Part shown: in pieces, positions 1-12,266 of the stretch | Position numbering within the stretch: position 1 is the stretch's first letter | Layout of the letters: each line of letters opens with the position of its first letter | NCBI RefSeq assembly: GCF_027942865.1 | Contig: NC_134509.1 | Span: 12,178,017-12,242,016, forward strand | Source of the DNA: Odontesthes bonariensis | Lineage: Eukaryota; Chordata; Actinopteri; Atheriniformes; Atherinopsidae | DNA length: 64,000 nt | Direction of reading: 5' to 3' | The notes under the pieces: model-generated | Seen by the model: only the letters and a program-made list of their open reading frames with translations | Databases searched by the model: none | What the model was told of the DNA's origin: nothing | Made by a program: the position numbers and the translations under genes

Positions 1-415
1 ATTGGACATAGGTCTATAATTAGCAAACAGTCCTGGATGAAGGGTAGATTTATTTTCTTTTTTCTAAGTAAAGGTTTCATTTCAGCAGCCTTAAAAGCCT
101 GTGGTACATAGCCTGCCAACAAAGATAGATTAATCAAATCCAACATGGAAGTGTTTAAAAAAATCTCCTTGAACAGTCTTGTGTGGATATAGTCTAGAGT
201 ACAAGTTGACGGTTTCAGTGAAGCCATTATGGCTCATGGTTGTGAAACCATGGACAAAAAGTCTGTCTCCGCTGGCCTGAACTTCACATGAGGATGATGC
301 CTCTATTGCATGCAGATTACCACCCACGCCTTTTGCCCTAATCCCTGCTTCTCTGGCCACTCGTGCTCTGGTTCTACAGCTCTCACTCCTCCCCATGATG
401 TTTCCAATGTTTGCC
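1..415 (-). mobile_element. LINE reverse-transcriptase fragment, frameshifted
   Basis: Read on the minus strand, about 150-1 gives a peptide with the pattern LINLSLLAGYVPQAFKAAE followed by KPLLRKK. This resembles the segment of L2/Rex1/CR1-group LINE reverse transcriptases just before the conserved NYRP(I/M)SN motif. A frameshift separates it from a remnant of that motif ending in RPM. The open stretch upstream (420-130) reads into the same frame but is not confidently reverse transcriptase. The element runs off the left edge, so length and clade cannot be fixed. It lies in DNA interpreted as a usp53 intron, antisense to that gene. It is decayed and not expected to be active. Confidence 0.55.
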
Positions 416-433
416 CCCATTAATTTATCAGCT

Positions 434-437
<4 letters not shown>

Positions 438-489
<52 letters not shown>
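438..489. repeat. (GT)n microsatellite
   Basis: An uninterrupted GT dinucleotide array of about 26 units, next to the LINE fragment and inside the presumed usp53 intron. Confidence 0.97.
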
Positions 490-490
<1 letters not shown>

Positions 491-3218
491 CTTGTTCTGC
501 TTTAATGTGGTGCCCAGATAATTTAGCTTGGGAAAACATTTTTGCTTTTATGAAAAGCATCTAAGTAACTGATGTGTGTTTTTCACAAAAATGGATCTGA
601 TTTTTGTTTAAACCTCAGTATTATGCGCATTGTTTATTGCTGTATATTTTTTTCAAATTAGATTGTATGTTTAGTGAAGTACTATTAATATGCTCTGCAT
701 AGTCATGAGAGTTCTCATTTCTTGTAGACTATCCTCATGTTCTCTGTTACGACTGCAGTAAACCAAGACAATTGCCTTATGGTCATACACTTGCATAACA
801 AAGTCTCCACCGGCACGTGTGCATTAGTTAATAACTTGCCAGATGTGTTAGTTATACAAAGGTGTGTCTGAATCTCAATGTTTTTGAGGCAAACTGCTTA
901 TGTCTGGAAATCCATAATACTACAGCTAACTCACTGCTGTTGTAAGATATAGCAACACTTCGCAGTCTGTATTTGCCGATGTCCTGTTTCAGGGAGCATT
1001 TGTTTCATCTGTTTCTGTATTATCATACTGCTATAAAACACTTTCTCTAAATCTTAAAATCACGAAGCACCTTTTTAAAGTACAGAACTAACTAAAAATA
1101 GACACAAAAAGGAAAGCAATGATGCCAAAAATTGTCTAACTAAAAGAGGAGGTGAGGTATGAAAGTGAAAGACAGCAGCTGTTAGATGAACACGCTCATC
1201 TGAAGGCAGATGCTCGCAGTTCACATCATCACTGTTTCTCACTTTGACCTGCTTGCCAGGCAAAGAAACACACCGCAGGGTTGGCAGGGGAGGAAGCAGT
1301 GGTGTGTTTTATCAAAGTTAATGATGCGACATCTGTTCTGTTGTAAGATTTTGGTTTGTTTCCTGCTCCATTTGCACTGAGATGGAGGGGGGGAGAGTGG
1401 CACATGTACTGTCGCTGCATCAAAATTTGTCATGAATGACTGAGGGAAAAACCACAAACAACATGGATGGGAGACTTCCACATCAGCCTTTCCTGCTATC
1501 AAGCTCACACTTCTTTGTACTTCTGTGTATTTTCTCTGGGCTTGGAAAAATATTAACTTATTATCAAACTTTTGTTTTTTAAGCAATGCAGTGACGGTTA
1601 CGTATACAAGGACGTTCGGGTTGGGAATCTGGAGTCGGATTCAGCAGGGGATCAGATTTAGACAACATTTTGACAAAGCTTGTCAACTTGCAGATCTTAC
1701 ACCCAGGTCCAATTTGTTTTTTTGAGGGCTGGGTAAAGATTCAAATTTGTAATCTAATTAATCACATGATTTCCCTGATTAATCATGATTAATCACATTT
1801 GTATGCAAAATCCAAAAATGAATTCAAAAGTACCGTAGTGTATAGCTTTTAGCATTTAGTTTTATTTTAAATGTGCTGCCATATGAATGAAAGTGCCATA
1901 ACATTTGTTGTGCAAACACACTTTTAACATCAGCATTTTTATGTAGTTTTTATGTAGAAGCCTCTCTCCACTGTCTGTTTCCTTGAATGCCTTGCTGGTA
2001 TCAATTGTGTGTTTTACCTTTTAAGTGATATTTTAGACTGGAACTACTACGTTGATAAGACAATTCAACTTTGGTTCTGTCGACTCCGCCGTCTGGAAGA
2101 ACTTTAAAATGAAAATGGCCAAGTTAAAGTTCCGTACCCTTCTCCATGTTTGGTGGATCCGCCGATTACTTTCTTTTCCGGTTCCGCAGCAGACAGCAAC
2201 AGACTTTTACAAAATAAAAGCCTGTGAGCAACAGACTTTTACAATGATAAAATAACTAATAAAACCTGCGTTAATGCGCGATAAAATATTTATCGGCGTT
2301 AAATAATTAGCGAAAATAATGAGTTAACTCGCCCAGCCCTAGTTTTTTCTCTTCTTTTCCTGTCGCCATCAGATTTAGCCGTTTTGACCAACTTATTCGC
2401 CAAACAAATCAAAAGGTCACCAAGCAACAACAGTAGGAAGTTGAATGGCGCTTCTTTCGTAATATGCAACACAGCCTGACATATATTCACACTGATACCT
2501 TGAATTTGAAATCAATACCTAATGGTACCTTTTTGGGGGCTTTAATGATAAAAGTTTTACCTGTAAATAGTACGTCTAACCTTCTCACTTTCAGCATTGG
2601 TGGGCTATGTGATGACTGAAAATATGGTATTGACTAGGGAAAATAATAAGGAAACAAATGAATAATAAGAAAAAAAAAAGGAAACCTAACAGTTTTAGCA
2701 ACCTTTTTCATCTTTCCAGTGTAAATTTAGAGTTTAAGAGTTCCACCTCAAAGGTATCATTTAGTCCTTTCAGGGTATCTATCTGAACTGAATATCTACA
2801 GAAAGTGGGTCATGCAGTAAAACAAAACGTTTTTTTCTACCAAAGAGTGTTTAAAGAAGAATAAAGGTGATGTTTTAGTTTTGACCAAGCTAAAGTCTGG
2901 ACCTTAATCCAATAGAACTGTTCCCAGAGCAGAAGCTGGACTGAGATGATGTGAAGGACTGATCGAATTAAACATTTAGCTGGACTTGAAGGTCAAACGA
3001 TCGACTGATCGCAAATGTTCGCATGATTTTTTGCCACTCACAGATTTGTAATACTGGATTATTTGAAATCAATGATATAAGCAACTCTCAGCAGCCATTT
3101 GTAAGAGCCAAAATATACAATAGATCATAAGTGAAACAAACCAAAAAAAAATGTCTTCATTTCAGAGCAACTGAAATATGAGCAACATCTACAATATGAT
3201 TTATTTTTTGCCTCTTAG
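490..3218. other. Presumed usp53 intron, no exon recognised
   Basis: No conserved usp53 coding exon could be recognised between the LINE fragment and the exon at 3219. The short open frames here lack recognisable domains. The only structured content is the terminal-inverted-repeat element at 1724-2341. The remainder is AT-rich with short A or T runs. A small, poorly conserved exon could have been missed. Confidence 0.5.
1724..2341. mobile_element. hAT-like non-autonomous DNA element (MITE)
   Basis: The left end reads AGGGCTGGGTAAA and the right end, reverse-complemented, reads AGGGCTGGGCGAG, giving terminal inverted repeats that share AGGGCTGGG. The flanks GTTTTTTT (left) and GTTTTTTC (right) are a 7-of-8 match, consistent with an old 8-bp target-site duplication as made by hAT transposases. 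The interior of about 600 bp has repeated attaatcac-type motifs and no transposase, so it would be a deletion derivative. The superfamily call rests on duplication length and terminus style only, and T-rich flanks weaken the duplication. Confidence 0.5.
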
Positions 3219-6200
3219 TGAAGCATCTTCTTGGCAGTCCTAGCAAATTTCAGGAACCTTATATGGAGAATTTGCAAAGGCCAGGTGAAACATCAAAAAA
3301 GGACAGAGGGCAGCGAAGAATTGAGCCATCACAACACAAAGGTAGAACGTTGTGTTTGCATCAGTTGGTCCTGCAGTTAGAAGAGGGGCACTAAAATAGA
3401 ACAAGTTAATATGCACAAATGCAGTAAGCTTACATGTGTGCTGAACTTCCGAACAGTTGACAGTCTATAAATGATCCGTTTCCACTCTTCTCAGACACAA
3501 CCCATGCAAGATCTTCATCTCCACCAGAGAACTGTCCAAAGCTTCCAGTTGAAAAAGTCAAAAGCTATGTACGTGTTGAGAAGACGTCAAACTATTCCAG
3601 CAGGGGCTCTCAGGAGCCACACGGACAGCCCTGCAGCACTCAGAGTGGTGGACAAAGTCGAAGGGCCAACATTTCTACAGGTCATTATGATCAGGAGAGC
3701 TGCCACGAACAATGGGAAAAAAGTGGGAGTGTGGGAAGCCGAAATAAGTCTAAGTCTACTTGGAGGCCCATCCGGGAGGTGTTGAATGTGGACACTGTGC
3801 TGAACGAGCTGGAGCAACGCCGTCAACAGCAACAAGACAGCCCACGGTGCAGCAAGCCTTCATCCCAGGAAAGAGTGCGTCATGAACAAATCCGAGACCG
3901 CGAGCGAGAACATGCACGAGCCAGAGAAGATCGGAAACAGAAGTGTCTAATGACAATTTATGAGGATGAGCAGCGGCATGAGACTGAGAGTCACAGCTCT
4001 ATAGAGTCGGAGAGCAGGGCCAGCCAACAGAGGGGCAGCAGACTCAAAGGTGGCCCCAAAACTCTGCTGCGTAGTGATACCTGGACCATTCAAAGAACAG
4101 AGTCTGGCTATGAGAGCAGTGATAGGCTCAGCAGTGGCTCCACCAATCCTGACTCACCGGGGGTTGATGGATTTGCTGTTCGAGCAGACCAGAGATCAAC
4201 GCCTGAGGTACATTTGCAAAGGTAAGAAAAAATTGTAGTTGTTCATGGATTTTGTTATCCAGATAAACGAGACCATAACAAGAAATAAATACAAAACAAA
4301 AAAGAAATGGGGGTAAACAGACTACTTTTAAGGAGCCCATTTTAAAATTCACATCTATAAAAAATTGTTATGTGCTACCCAGTGGTGGAAGAACACAAAA
4401 AAATATCCATTACAAGTAAATATAATTACATACAAACTTGAATAAAATAAATGCAAATGGATAATACAGTACCTTTTTTTATATAATTCTATTTTTAAAA
4501 AATGCAGTAATTCACAACTTGAATTTATGAAGGTAAACTCAGGTTGTAGTTTCTGGCTATTTCGCCTTAAAAAAAAGCTAATTTGTTTTCTCTTATTTTC
4601 AGCCAGTTGCATCAAGAGGGAGGCAACGCAAAGTCAAGTATAATGTCTTCGCCTTCACACAATGGTAAGTTCCAAGATTGACAGGTGCCCACAGGTTTTC
4701 TGTCAAAAAGTCTCAGCTAGAAATAAACATAGATTTGTCTGACTTGTCTGATTTGTCACATGTCTGACATGTCTGATTTGTCACCTTTGATTAGTAATGA
4801 CTTATTTGGAAATAAGTTTAGGAATTGTATTGATGTGGCTGCCTGACACTGTGCAGGGGGTAAAACGCCATCAAGAACCCAAAAGCTTGTGTTTAAAATA
4901 TAAATGGGTTAGAAATATGGGCACAAAATATGAAATGAGCGGTCAACAAAAGTACTGTAAAATGGACATAGAGATTAAAAAGGATTAGGAGCATAGCAGA
5001 ACACGTTAATGGTGTTAGAGTTCAGTTACATATAGTATCAAATCAGCAATACACCTGCAATACTTCCTGGATAAGATTTACAGGGAAAAGAAGGATATGG
5101 TCTCACATTAGATCTGATATGTAGATGAAAGATGTTCAGTGTGTTCATTCATGTTCTAGAGTGAAATTGTCCTCCAACTGTCCTCCAAAATGTCTCTGCC
5201 CATTTCCCTGTTATTTTCTTTGAGCCTCTCTTCCTATTTTCCTTTCGTCTGAAAACATGTTGCGTGACCTGCATCTGCATCCTGACTACGTAAATGTAAC
5301 TGAAGACTGATTAATGTCTTGGGTCCATTTCTGAGCTTGCACTTGCTTATTTAACCTCTTCACCCACTCAGCCTTGCCTGGGCATTAATCTGATGATAAT
5401 CCCACAAAACTGACTCGGATTGCACAGCTGGGCACAGCTGCTGGCATTGTCATGAATACTGGTCTGTTGCACGCAGCACTTTGAGTGCGCTGCACTTACT
5501 TTATCAAGGCTCTGGACCTCAAGAGCCACTGCTTCCAAACAACAGCTAAAGCTTCTATCCCTGCATGGAGCTCTCCAGGGCAACAGCAAAGAAAAAAATA
5601 AATAAATAACACATCTATTTTTAAAAGGAAGGAATTCAGCACCATGCTGTCTCTCCCTGTGCTGGTGCACAAACCAAGCATGCAGACTGATTCATACAGC
5701 TGTGAGAAAGTCTAGAGAGATCAACTCTGCTGCCACCTTGTGTCCTCAGACAACTATGTCAGATTAGTCAGACGTACTTTCTCTGTGTGTTGTTTAGTAC
5801 TAATTGAATACCTTTGAATAATTTGAATATATTGTGTGTGTTTGGACAGTGTGTGCATCCTTGACACATAGTTAGGGCAGAAAATTAAGCTCTAAAAAGA
5901 ATATTGCAATTCAGAGAAAAATATTTCTGATTATATGAGTTTATCTTCAGGATCTCTGCATAAAGTATCTTAAGTGAAAATTAGACTTAATGACTCAGAT
6001 TAATTCTAATTTCGTTTCTCTGAACTTTGAGTCCAATTTTAATGGTGAATGTCATACCAGTTCGTAATATTTGTTGAGATCTTTGTCTCCTATTTTATTT
6101 TAGAACTTTCCTGTCTTTTAACTTTGTTAGCCACATTTCTGTAGCGCACAATGTAGTGTTATGTTTATGTCTCACTTTTTTTTGTAGGAAGAAAAATTAT

Positions 6201-8433
6201 TTTGATGTAAAAAAGAAAATAAACATTTTATTAAAAAAGTAAGATAGATCACGAGCTAAAAATACAAAAGATAATTTGCTCTGATCGGACTATAGTTACA
6301 GTAGAGCAGATTGCTATACAAATATGTATTTTGTATTGTCTCATCGCCATCATTTTGTTCATTGCAGGTAAACATCAGTCCAAACCTCAGGGAAAAAACC
6401 ACGACCAAGTTTCACTTTCACATCTAAAGTCCAGTCCAAATTCAAGGTAGAGTTTTTTTCATGTGAATTTTAATGTTCACAGTGTGCAATTAGATTTTAT
6501 TTATTTGACAGCTCACCTACTTATGCATATTTATGTTAAGTTTGCATGCTTGAATTTCACTGCTGTTAGTCTTCTACAAAAAGAAGTGTGGTGGTTAGCA
6601 CCGTCGCCTCACATCGAGAGGGTTCCAGGTTCAACTCCCGCCTGGGGCCTTTCTGTGTGGCGTTTGCATGTTCTCCCCGTGTATGCGTGGTTTATCTCCG
6701 GGTACTCCGGCTTCCTCCCACTGTCCAAAAACATGCATGTTAGGTTAATTGGTGTCTCTAAAGAAATTGTCTTAGAAGTGAGTGTGTGAGTGTGCATGGT
6801 TGTACGTCTCGTTTGTCTCTGTGTGGCCCTGTGATGGACTGGCGGCCTGTCCAGGGTGTACCCCGCCCCCGCCTCTCGCCCATTGACTGCTGGGATAGAC
6901 TCCAGCCCCCCCGCGACCCGACTGACGGATTAAGCGGGTATAGAAAATGGATGGATGGATGGTTTCTATGGAGGACTTGTTAGCTCAGCATTTCAGCAAG
7001 GACTCCAGGAAGTCACCTCTGAAGAATCAAACCCCCAGTAGGTCTTTGAACTAGGACAGCTACTTGAGACACACCAGAAGTGAAAGCGAGACAGGGTACA
7101 TTCGTGAGTAGATGGGCAAATAAGATACTCAGATGTTCTATGTCTGTAATGACTATAAAAGAGACTTCAATTGGGTCTGAATCTACTATGTAAACAGGTC
7201 TTCAACAAGATATGGGACTAGAATAGAGTAATTCTGTTCATATTTACTGGTCACATGAGAAGTTGTACAAAATCTAAGATTCTTGTTTCTGCAAATCTGT
7301 TGGCATGGTGCAACTTGGGATGTTTGATGTGGTTGTTTTCATTATTTTTTATTCTTTTTGTAGACGGAAATCAAAGTACACTTCCAGCACCTCCAGAAAA
7401 ACAGCGTCATCCGAGAGGAACTCTGCTGGTTCAGATTGGCAGAGTGAGCCGCAGGAGCTAACAAACTGTCGAGGGCACAGTGGTGAAAGTACGACACTGA
7501 GACATATTACAAAAACCAGTAGCTCTGAATGGAACAGCTCTGAAGATCTTGCTCTCTCTGAGCCTGAGGACAGAGAAAGCACTTACCTCTCCAGTAATAG
7601 TGAGGCTGTTAGCTCTGATTCCCAGTGCCCCAACATATCTCTACCATACCACCCTCCAGGCAAGGTGACCGGAGAAGCTCTCCAGTTGAACAACCAGCGT
7701 CAGCTTGGTGCAACAGGGTCACCTCACCTTCGACCCAGCCAACAGATGTCTCCTCACCAGGGTGAAGATAACCATGCAATGTTTCGTCCCAGGATGCTTC
7801 AAGAACCCTTTCCATCAAGTCCTCGCCTTTCATCCACATCCTACGTTAGTCCTCACAGGAAGCCCGACATTTCTGGCCTCCGAACCTTCTCAGATGCGAG
7901 TTCAAAGTCAGGCTCTGACCCAGAGAGGAGTACTCAGTCATCATGTGAGAGCGAGGAAAGACTGTCTGGGTGCCGAGTGGAACAGGCAGCGCCAGCTCAA
8001 GAGGTTTCTCTGACAACATATTTTAATGTGGATAACTGTATGACGGAAACGTACCGTCTCAAGTACCACAACCAGAGGCCTCTTGTCCTCTCTGCAACGG
8101 TGCCACGGACAGCGACTGCGAGTGAGCGCAGAGATAACAGCCACACACTTCCCAGTGACACATACTCGCAAGACCTGCCGAAAGCCAGAACTGAAGCAAG
8201 TAAGTCTCTGTAGAAAAGAAACAAGTTCTGGAACAGACAAAATATCAGCTTGTTTTCTATGTTGGTGTATCAAAGTTTGAACGGAGGTAATGAAATGTAA
8301 CATCACGTATTAAAATGTATTTTCTAACAAGAGTGTTCTCTTCACATTTTGTACAGGCCATAATAGCAATAAACCCACTGCGAAATGGAACCCAGTGACA
8401 GCCAAAGGACTGGATGAACGTGGTTTTTTATGA
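3219..8433 (+). CDS. usp53: Ubiquitin-specific peptidase 53, C-terminal part (5' exons outside window)
   Basis: Six coding exons join in phase: 3219-3341, 3495-4221, 4603-4664, 6368-6446, 7364-8199 and 8357-8433 (stop TGA 8431-8433), about 634 codons. This is the long, probably disordered tail of USP53. The N-terminal USP fold lies left of the window. Blocks matching the vertebrate USP53 tail occur in order: WRPIREVLNVD, an Arg/Glu-rich charged stretch (about 3860-3930), LMTIYEDE, QRTESGYESSD, and the C-terminal SLTTYFNVDNCMTETYRLKY. USP53 is a USP-family protein associated with tight junctions; that is family knowledge. The final exon is inferred from a strong donor after 8199 (GTAAGT) and the acceptor TTTGTACAG before 8357. 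It changes the end from a read-through SKSL (stop at 8211-8213) to a tail ending GLDERGFL. Whether this is the a or b teleost copy is unresolved. The fabp2 neighbour supports USP53 over USP54. Confidence 0.9.
6585..6962 (+). mobile_element. Teleost tRNA-like SINE-type repeat, copy A (near full length)
   Basis: Lies in a usp53 intron. It begins with a tRNA-like head (TGGTTAGCACCGTCGCC, then a B-box-like GGTTCAACTCC), continues with the teleost-typical body (tctgtgtggcgtttgcatgt, then a block around ccctgtgatggactggcggc), and ends in an (ATGG)n tail. Other copies or fragments in this window are at 10581, 15716, 33950, 40438 and 41395. The tRNA-like head suggests a Pol III-derived SINE; the family name is not assigned. 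No clear target-site duplication was seen around this copy. Confidence 0.75.
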
Positions 8434-10566
8434 TTGTGAACTTGGTAAGTTTTGTTTACAGTGGATGGACAGAATAACTGGATGCCAAAGAGTTTACAGA
8501 ATGGAAGTATGTTCAGAAGCCCCAACATCTCCAAACTGGGTGGAACTTATTTATGCAAGCTTGTCTCATAAGTAAAACCTATTTCTAAATGCTGTTATGC
8601 ATTGTTTGAGGGATTATCAACTATCACATATATCTTCCATTGTTCCACAGTATTGCTGTGAGCCACTTTCAGTTTGCACAAAGGGTTCTTTAGTTTTGAT
8701 TAGTCTTTTCAAGCACCTTGTGTCGAGTTTAGAAAGTTCTTATTTTTTTTGTGCAGAATTTCTGCTGCAGAAGTGAAAATATTTAAATATATTTAAAGAA
8801 ACCATTGAGAGATTACGGTGATCTGGATCTGTCCAGTAGTTAGAAACGGGCGAGAATCATAGCATTTTCACAGGAAATGACATATTAAAGATACTTTATC
8901 AAATGAAAACGATATCAACAGCAAGTTGAAGAAGTTGAAGATTGTTCACCAGATTACATCTGTCAAAAGAATGGGATGGGAAATCTTTTTTTATTTAATA
9001 TCTGGGCAGCTCACTAACTTTATGCACTCTGGGGGCTTTATGTCACCAGACAATAGTTACTGCAACAGTTACTCATTTTTAGTGACGGATTTGTTTTGGG
9101 TGTTGTCATTTCTCTTTTGCAACATGTATGTGTCAATGAATGAATGACTGTGTGCTGCCCCTCATCAGTCTCTCTTGCTGTGAAATCTGTGTACGAAGAT
9201 AGTGATTTGGACATTGCTCTAGGAAAAATTGAAGAGCAAATTTAATGCCAATTTTAACTCTGTTATCTGTAACGATGCGATCTTTGCATGGCTGCATTCA
9301 GCTTGTTGCAGTCTACATAACATTGTGTTTTTGGAGCATATCTGAGTAGACGGGGCAGCCCTCATGTTATTCAGTAGGTCACTACACACAATTACATGAC
9401 CTTGTGTATTCTACCTTTGATTGTGCTGGTTCTTGTAATCCTTTTTTTTTTTTTTTTTTTTTTTTGTAAATCACAGTGATGTCAAAATGTACTGTTTTCA
9501 GTCTTCCGCTCTAAGTACGTAGATTTTTAAAAGGTCTATATTTGCAGGTATTTTCATATTGATTCCAATGTAATTGACACATCTAACATTATTACTAACC
9601 ATACAATTCAACATACTGGTATTCTTGTTCATTACAATAATGTTCTGAAACCTGCATGTGGCCTTTACAGAATCATACTAGCTGTATGTACAGCATAAGC
9701 ATGAGCATGGAAATGCTGGGCTGTGAGTCCAGTTAACTTAGCATTATATGGGGTTCTATTTAATTGTGATAAAATAAATTCATCAAATAGCAATTTCTAA
9801 CCAAGTGATTTGGAAACTTGAATGTTTTTCTCTTGCTCTCATAAGAATAAAGACGATGGTTTTCATGCATTTTGAATAGAAGCGTATGATGTAAAGAATA
9901 CGCTGGAAAACATTTAACTGTTTAAGACATATACTATGCATTCACTAAAGACTACTTTAAAATTAATTCAAACAACCATTTTAATGTTTCTAAGTCTTGT
10001 GTCCATTCAACGTTTCCATTCTACCGTTTCTACTTTTTTTTTTTTTCCATTTAGCAGTAAAATGTTCTCACCTTTGTAACCTTTGTCCCACACTATTTCT
10101 CAACTCCTCTCCTTGAGCACATATAGCGAGTTGATCTTTTGTGTGTTCGGTGTTTGTGTTGTCATACACAAAAAACTGGCATTTAGAGATGAACTAGTAA
10201 AAAAACCCCATCTAATTGCACTATTTAGATTTAAGAAAAGAGTCGTCTATGTAACAGAGCTTTTAAGAATTTCACTGTAACGCAGTAACACGTTGATGCT
10301 GGACTGCCGTTAAACAAGTTGATTATTCTATATAATGGCTTAAACTCCCTGTTATTTCAATATATAAATGATTTCACTGCCTAAAAAAGTTATGAACTTA
10401 TTGGATAAAACAAAGCAAAGATAAATTATCAGATTATATCAATTTTGTCACAATTTCTTATGACTAACATGTCATTTATTCACAGTATTTTGTTTTTTTA
10501 TTTAATTATCTGTAAAAGAAAAAAAAAATTTCACTTTACAGCCTAAAAGTTGTCTTTAGCTGAGTC

Positions 10567-10897
10567 AAATGTGCCTTGACTTCAACTCCCGGCTGGGGCA
10601 TTTCTGTGTGGAGTTTGCATGTTCTCCCCGTGTATGTGTGGGTTCTCTCCAGGTACTCCGGCTTCCTCCCACTGTCCAAAATCATGCATGTTAGGTTAAT
10701 TGGTGTCTCTAAAATTGAGTGTGAGCACGTGTGGTTGTTTGTCTCGTTTGTCTCTGTGTGGCCCTGTGATGGACTGGCGACCTGTCCAGGGTGTACCCCG
10801 CCTCTTGCCCGATGACCGCTGGGATAGGCTCCAGCCCCCCCGCGACCCGACCGACGGATACAGCGGGTGTAGAAAATGGATGGAAATGTGCCTTGAC
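10567..10897 (+). mobile_element. 5'-truncated SINE-type repeat, copy B, with 14-bp target-site duplication
   Basis: The insert at 10581-10883 is flanked by perfect direct repeats AAATGTGCCTTGAC at 10567-10580 and 10884-10897. It belongs to the same family as copy A but starts within the B-box-like region, so the tRNA-like head is missing, and it ends in a short ATGG tail. 5' truncation with a long, variable target-site duplication indicates target-primed reverse transcription. Perfect duplications and good similarity to copy A suggest a relatively young insertion. Confidence 0.85.
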
Positions 10898-11089
10898 ATT
10901 TTCAGTGCAACTTTTTTTCTTTCTTTTTTTTTGTTTTTGTTTTGAACCACCATTAAGGAATGAAAAAAAGTTAATGAAAGCGATCAGGAGATGACACAGA
11001 ATACTTTTCAATATAAATATACAATGCTGACTGTGACATTCAAATGTTCTACCACTGTATGTGCTTCTGGGAAGTCTGTTGAAAGCCTC

Positions 11090-11345
11090 TTAAAGGAGAA
11101 GTTCGTTTTTTTTAAACCGTGAAAGTCGGTGTCCTTCGGACGCTATTTAGGTCCACGTATATCCTTATAACAGGAGTGAACGGGGGCATCGGCCGACGCC
11201 CCTATGGATATACGTGGATCTAAATATCTTCCGAAGGACGCCGACTTTCACCAAACTGTTATTGGTGAGTAGATGAACGTATTTTATGCCAGAAATAAGG
11301 TCCAGGTTTAAAAAAACAAAAAACAAAAAAAAACTTCTCCTTTAA
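11090..11345. mobile_element. TTAA-flanked foldback MITE
   Basis: The 256-bp element has perfect 14-bp terminal inverted repeats, TTAAAGGAGAAGTT at the left and its reverse complement at the right, including TTAA on both sides. This fits piggyBac-type TTAA target duplication. Inside, a second long inverted repeat (arms about 11119-11165 and 11205-11251, with few mismatches) surrounds a smaller GC-rich hairpin near 11182-11203, so most of the left half can fold into a cruciform or stem-loop. It contains no transposase. The superfamily is inferred from the TTAA sites only. Confidence 0.75.
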
Positions 11346-12266
11346 GACTTGCAGGCTGCAGTCACAGCTGCAAACTGAAAATTCAGCAGTTCAGCAAAGT
11401 TTGACATGTTCAAATGTCATTGGTAGAGAGAAGATCTGTGCTTGTCAGCAGCACTCACCCCCTGGGCAGCAAAGCTCGGTGCTGAACCCTGATGTATAAT
11501 AGCTGCAAACATTTTTTTTAAAGCACTAAATTTGAGTTACTGTATGTGTATAGATACATATCTTGCACCACAGTCTCAAGTCTTCAGTATATTCTCCAAA
11601 GACTTGTTTGACAAGAGGTGGTCTTCTCCTGTGTCACACACTGTTGGCATTACATCAATACATATCTTTTATCTTGATCTAAACATACAGGGACAAAACC
11701 TAATTATACTGTATTGCATCAACACTCGAGAACAAAAGAGAACTTTCCACATTATGTCACTGATATTATCTGATACGTTACAGGCTCATGTGGCCTGACG
11801 TGCAGGGCCTCATTGAATCCTATTCTCAAACCTCTGTGTGGTCTGGGCTGTGGAGCCTGCCAGTAATGCTGAATTTAAACCGTTGACATTTATTTCACTG
11901 GATGCTTTATGACATGTCTAATTACAAATCACTCTCAAGAAACGTGTCAAATCTGTCTACTCTTTCTATTTTTGGAGATATTTTATTTTTTATTTATTAT
12001 TGAATAAAGTTTCAATGACCATTTCACTGTTAAATTAGTCCCATCCCTGTGTATGTTTCAACGTCACAAACGTCCAGATTCTCACCTTGAAGTATCTTTC
12101 TCACAAATAAAAGATGGAGGAGATCTGAACGTAGGGTGTTATGACTTTAATGATACAAGTATAAAAATGGATTACATGTCGGGTAGTTTAAGTGGTTGAT
12201 CATTCAGCACAGTAGTGGAATCCTGAAGTCAACACTTCTCATGTCAGTTCAGTAGAGCCGTTGGGT

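Larger units (their letters stand above)
8434..12266. other. usp53 3' UTR and usp53-fabp2 intergenic interval
   Basis: AATAAA hexamers at 9773-9778 and 9846-9851 are candidate usp53 polyadenylation signals, implying a 3' UTR of about 1.3-1.4 kb. A T-rich run lies at about 9441-9466. The interval then holds the SINE copy at 10581-10883 and the foldback MITE at 11090-11345. On the fabp2 side, minus-strand AATAAA signals (TTTATT on +) occur near 11982-11994, about 270 bp past the fabp2 stop. In human, C4orf3 (another-regulin) lies between these genes; I did not find a convincing counterpart here on either strand. Confidence 0.5.

Noticed and set aside
130-420. 96-codon minus-strand open frame as a gene
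   Set aside because: It runs into a frameshifted LINE reverse-transcriptase fragment and has no independent conserved domain.
7305-7370. MFDVVVFIIFY-like peptide just before usp53 exon at 7364, reminiscent of the C4orf3 (another-regulin) membrane segment
   Set aside because: It is the polypyrimidine tract of a usp53 splice acceptor, on the opposite strand from the human neighbour and without the conserved N-terminal part; coincidence is more likely.
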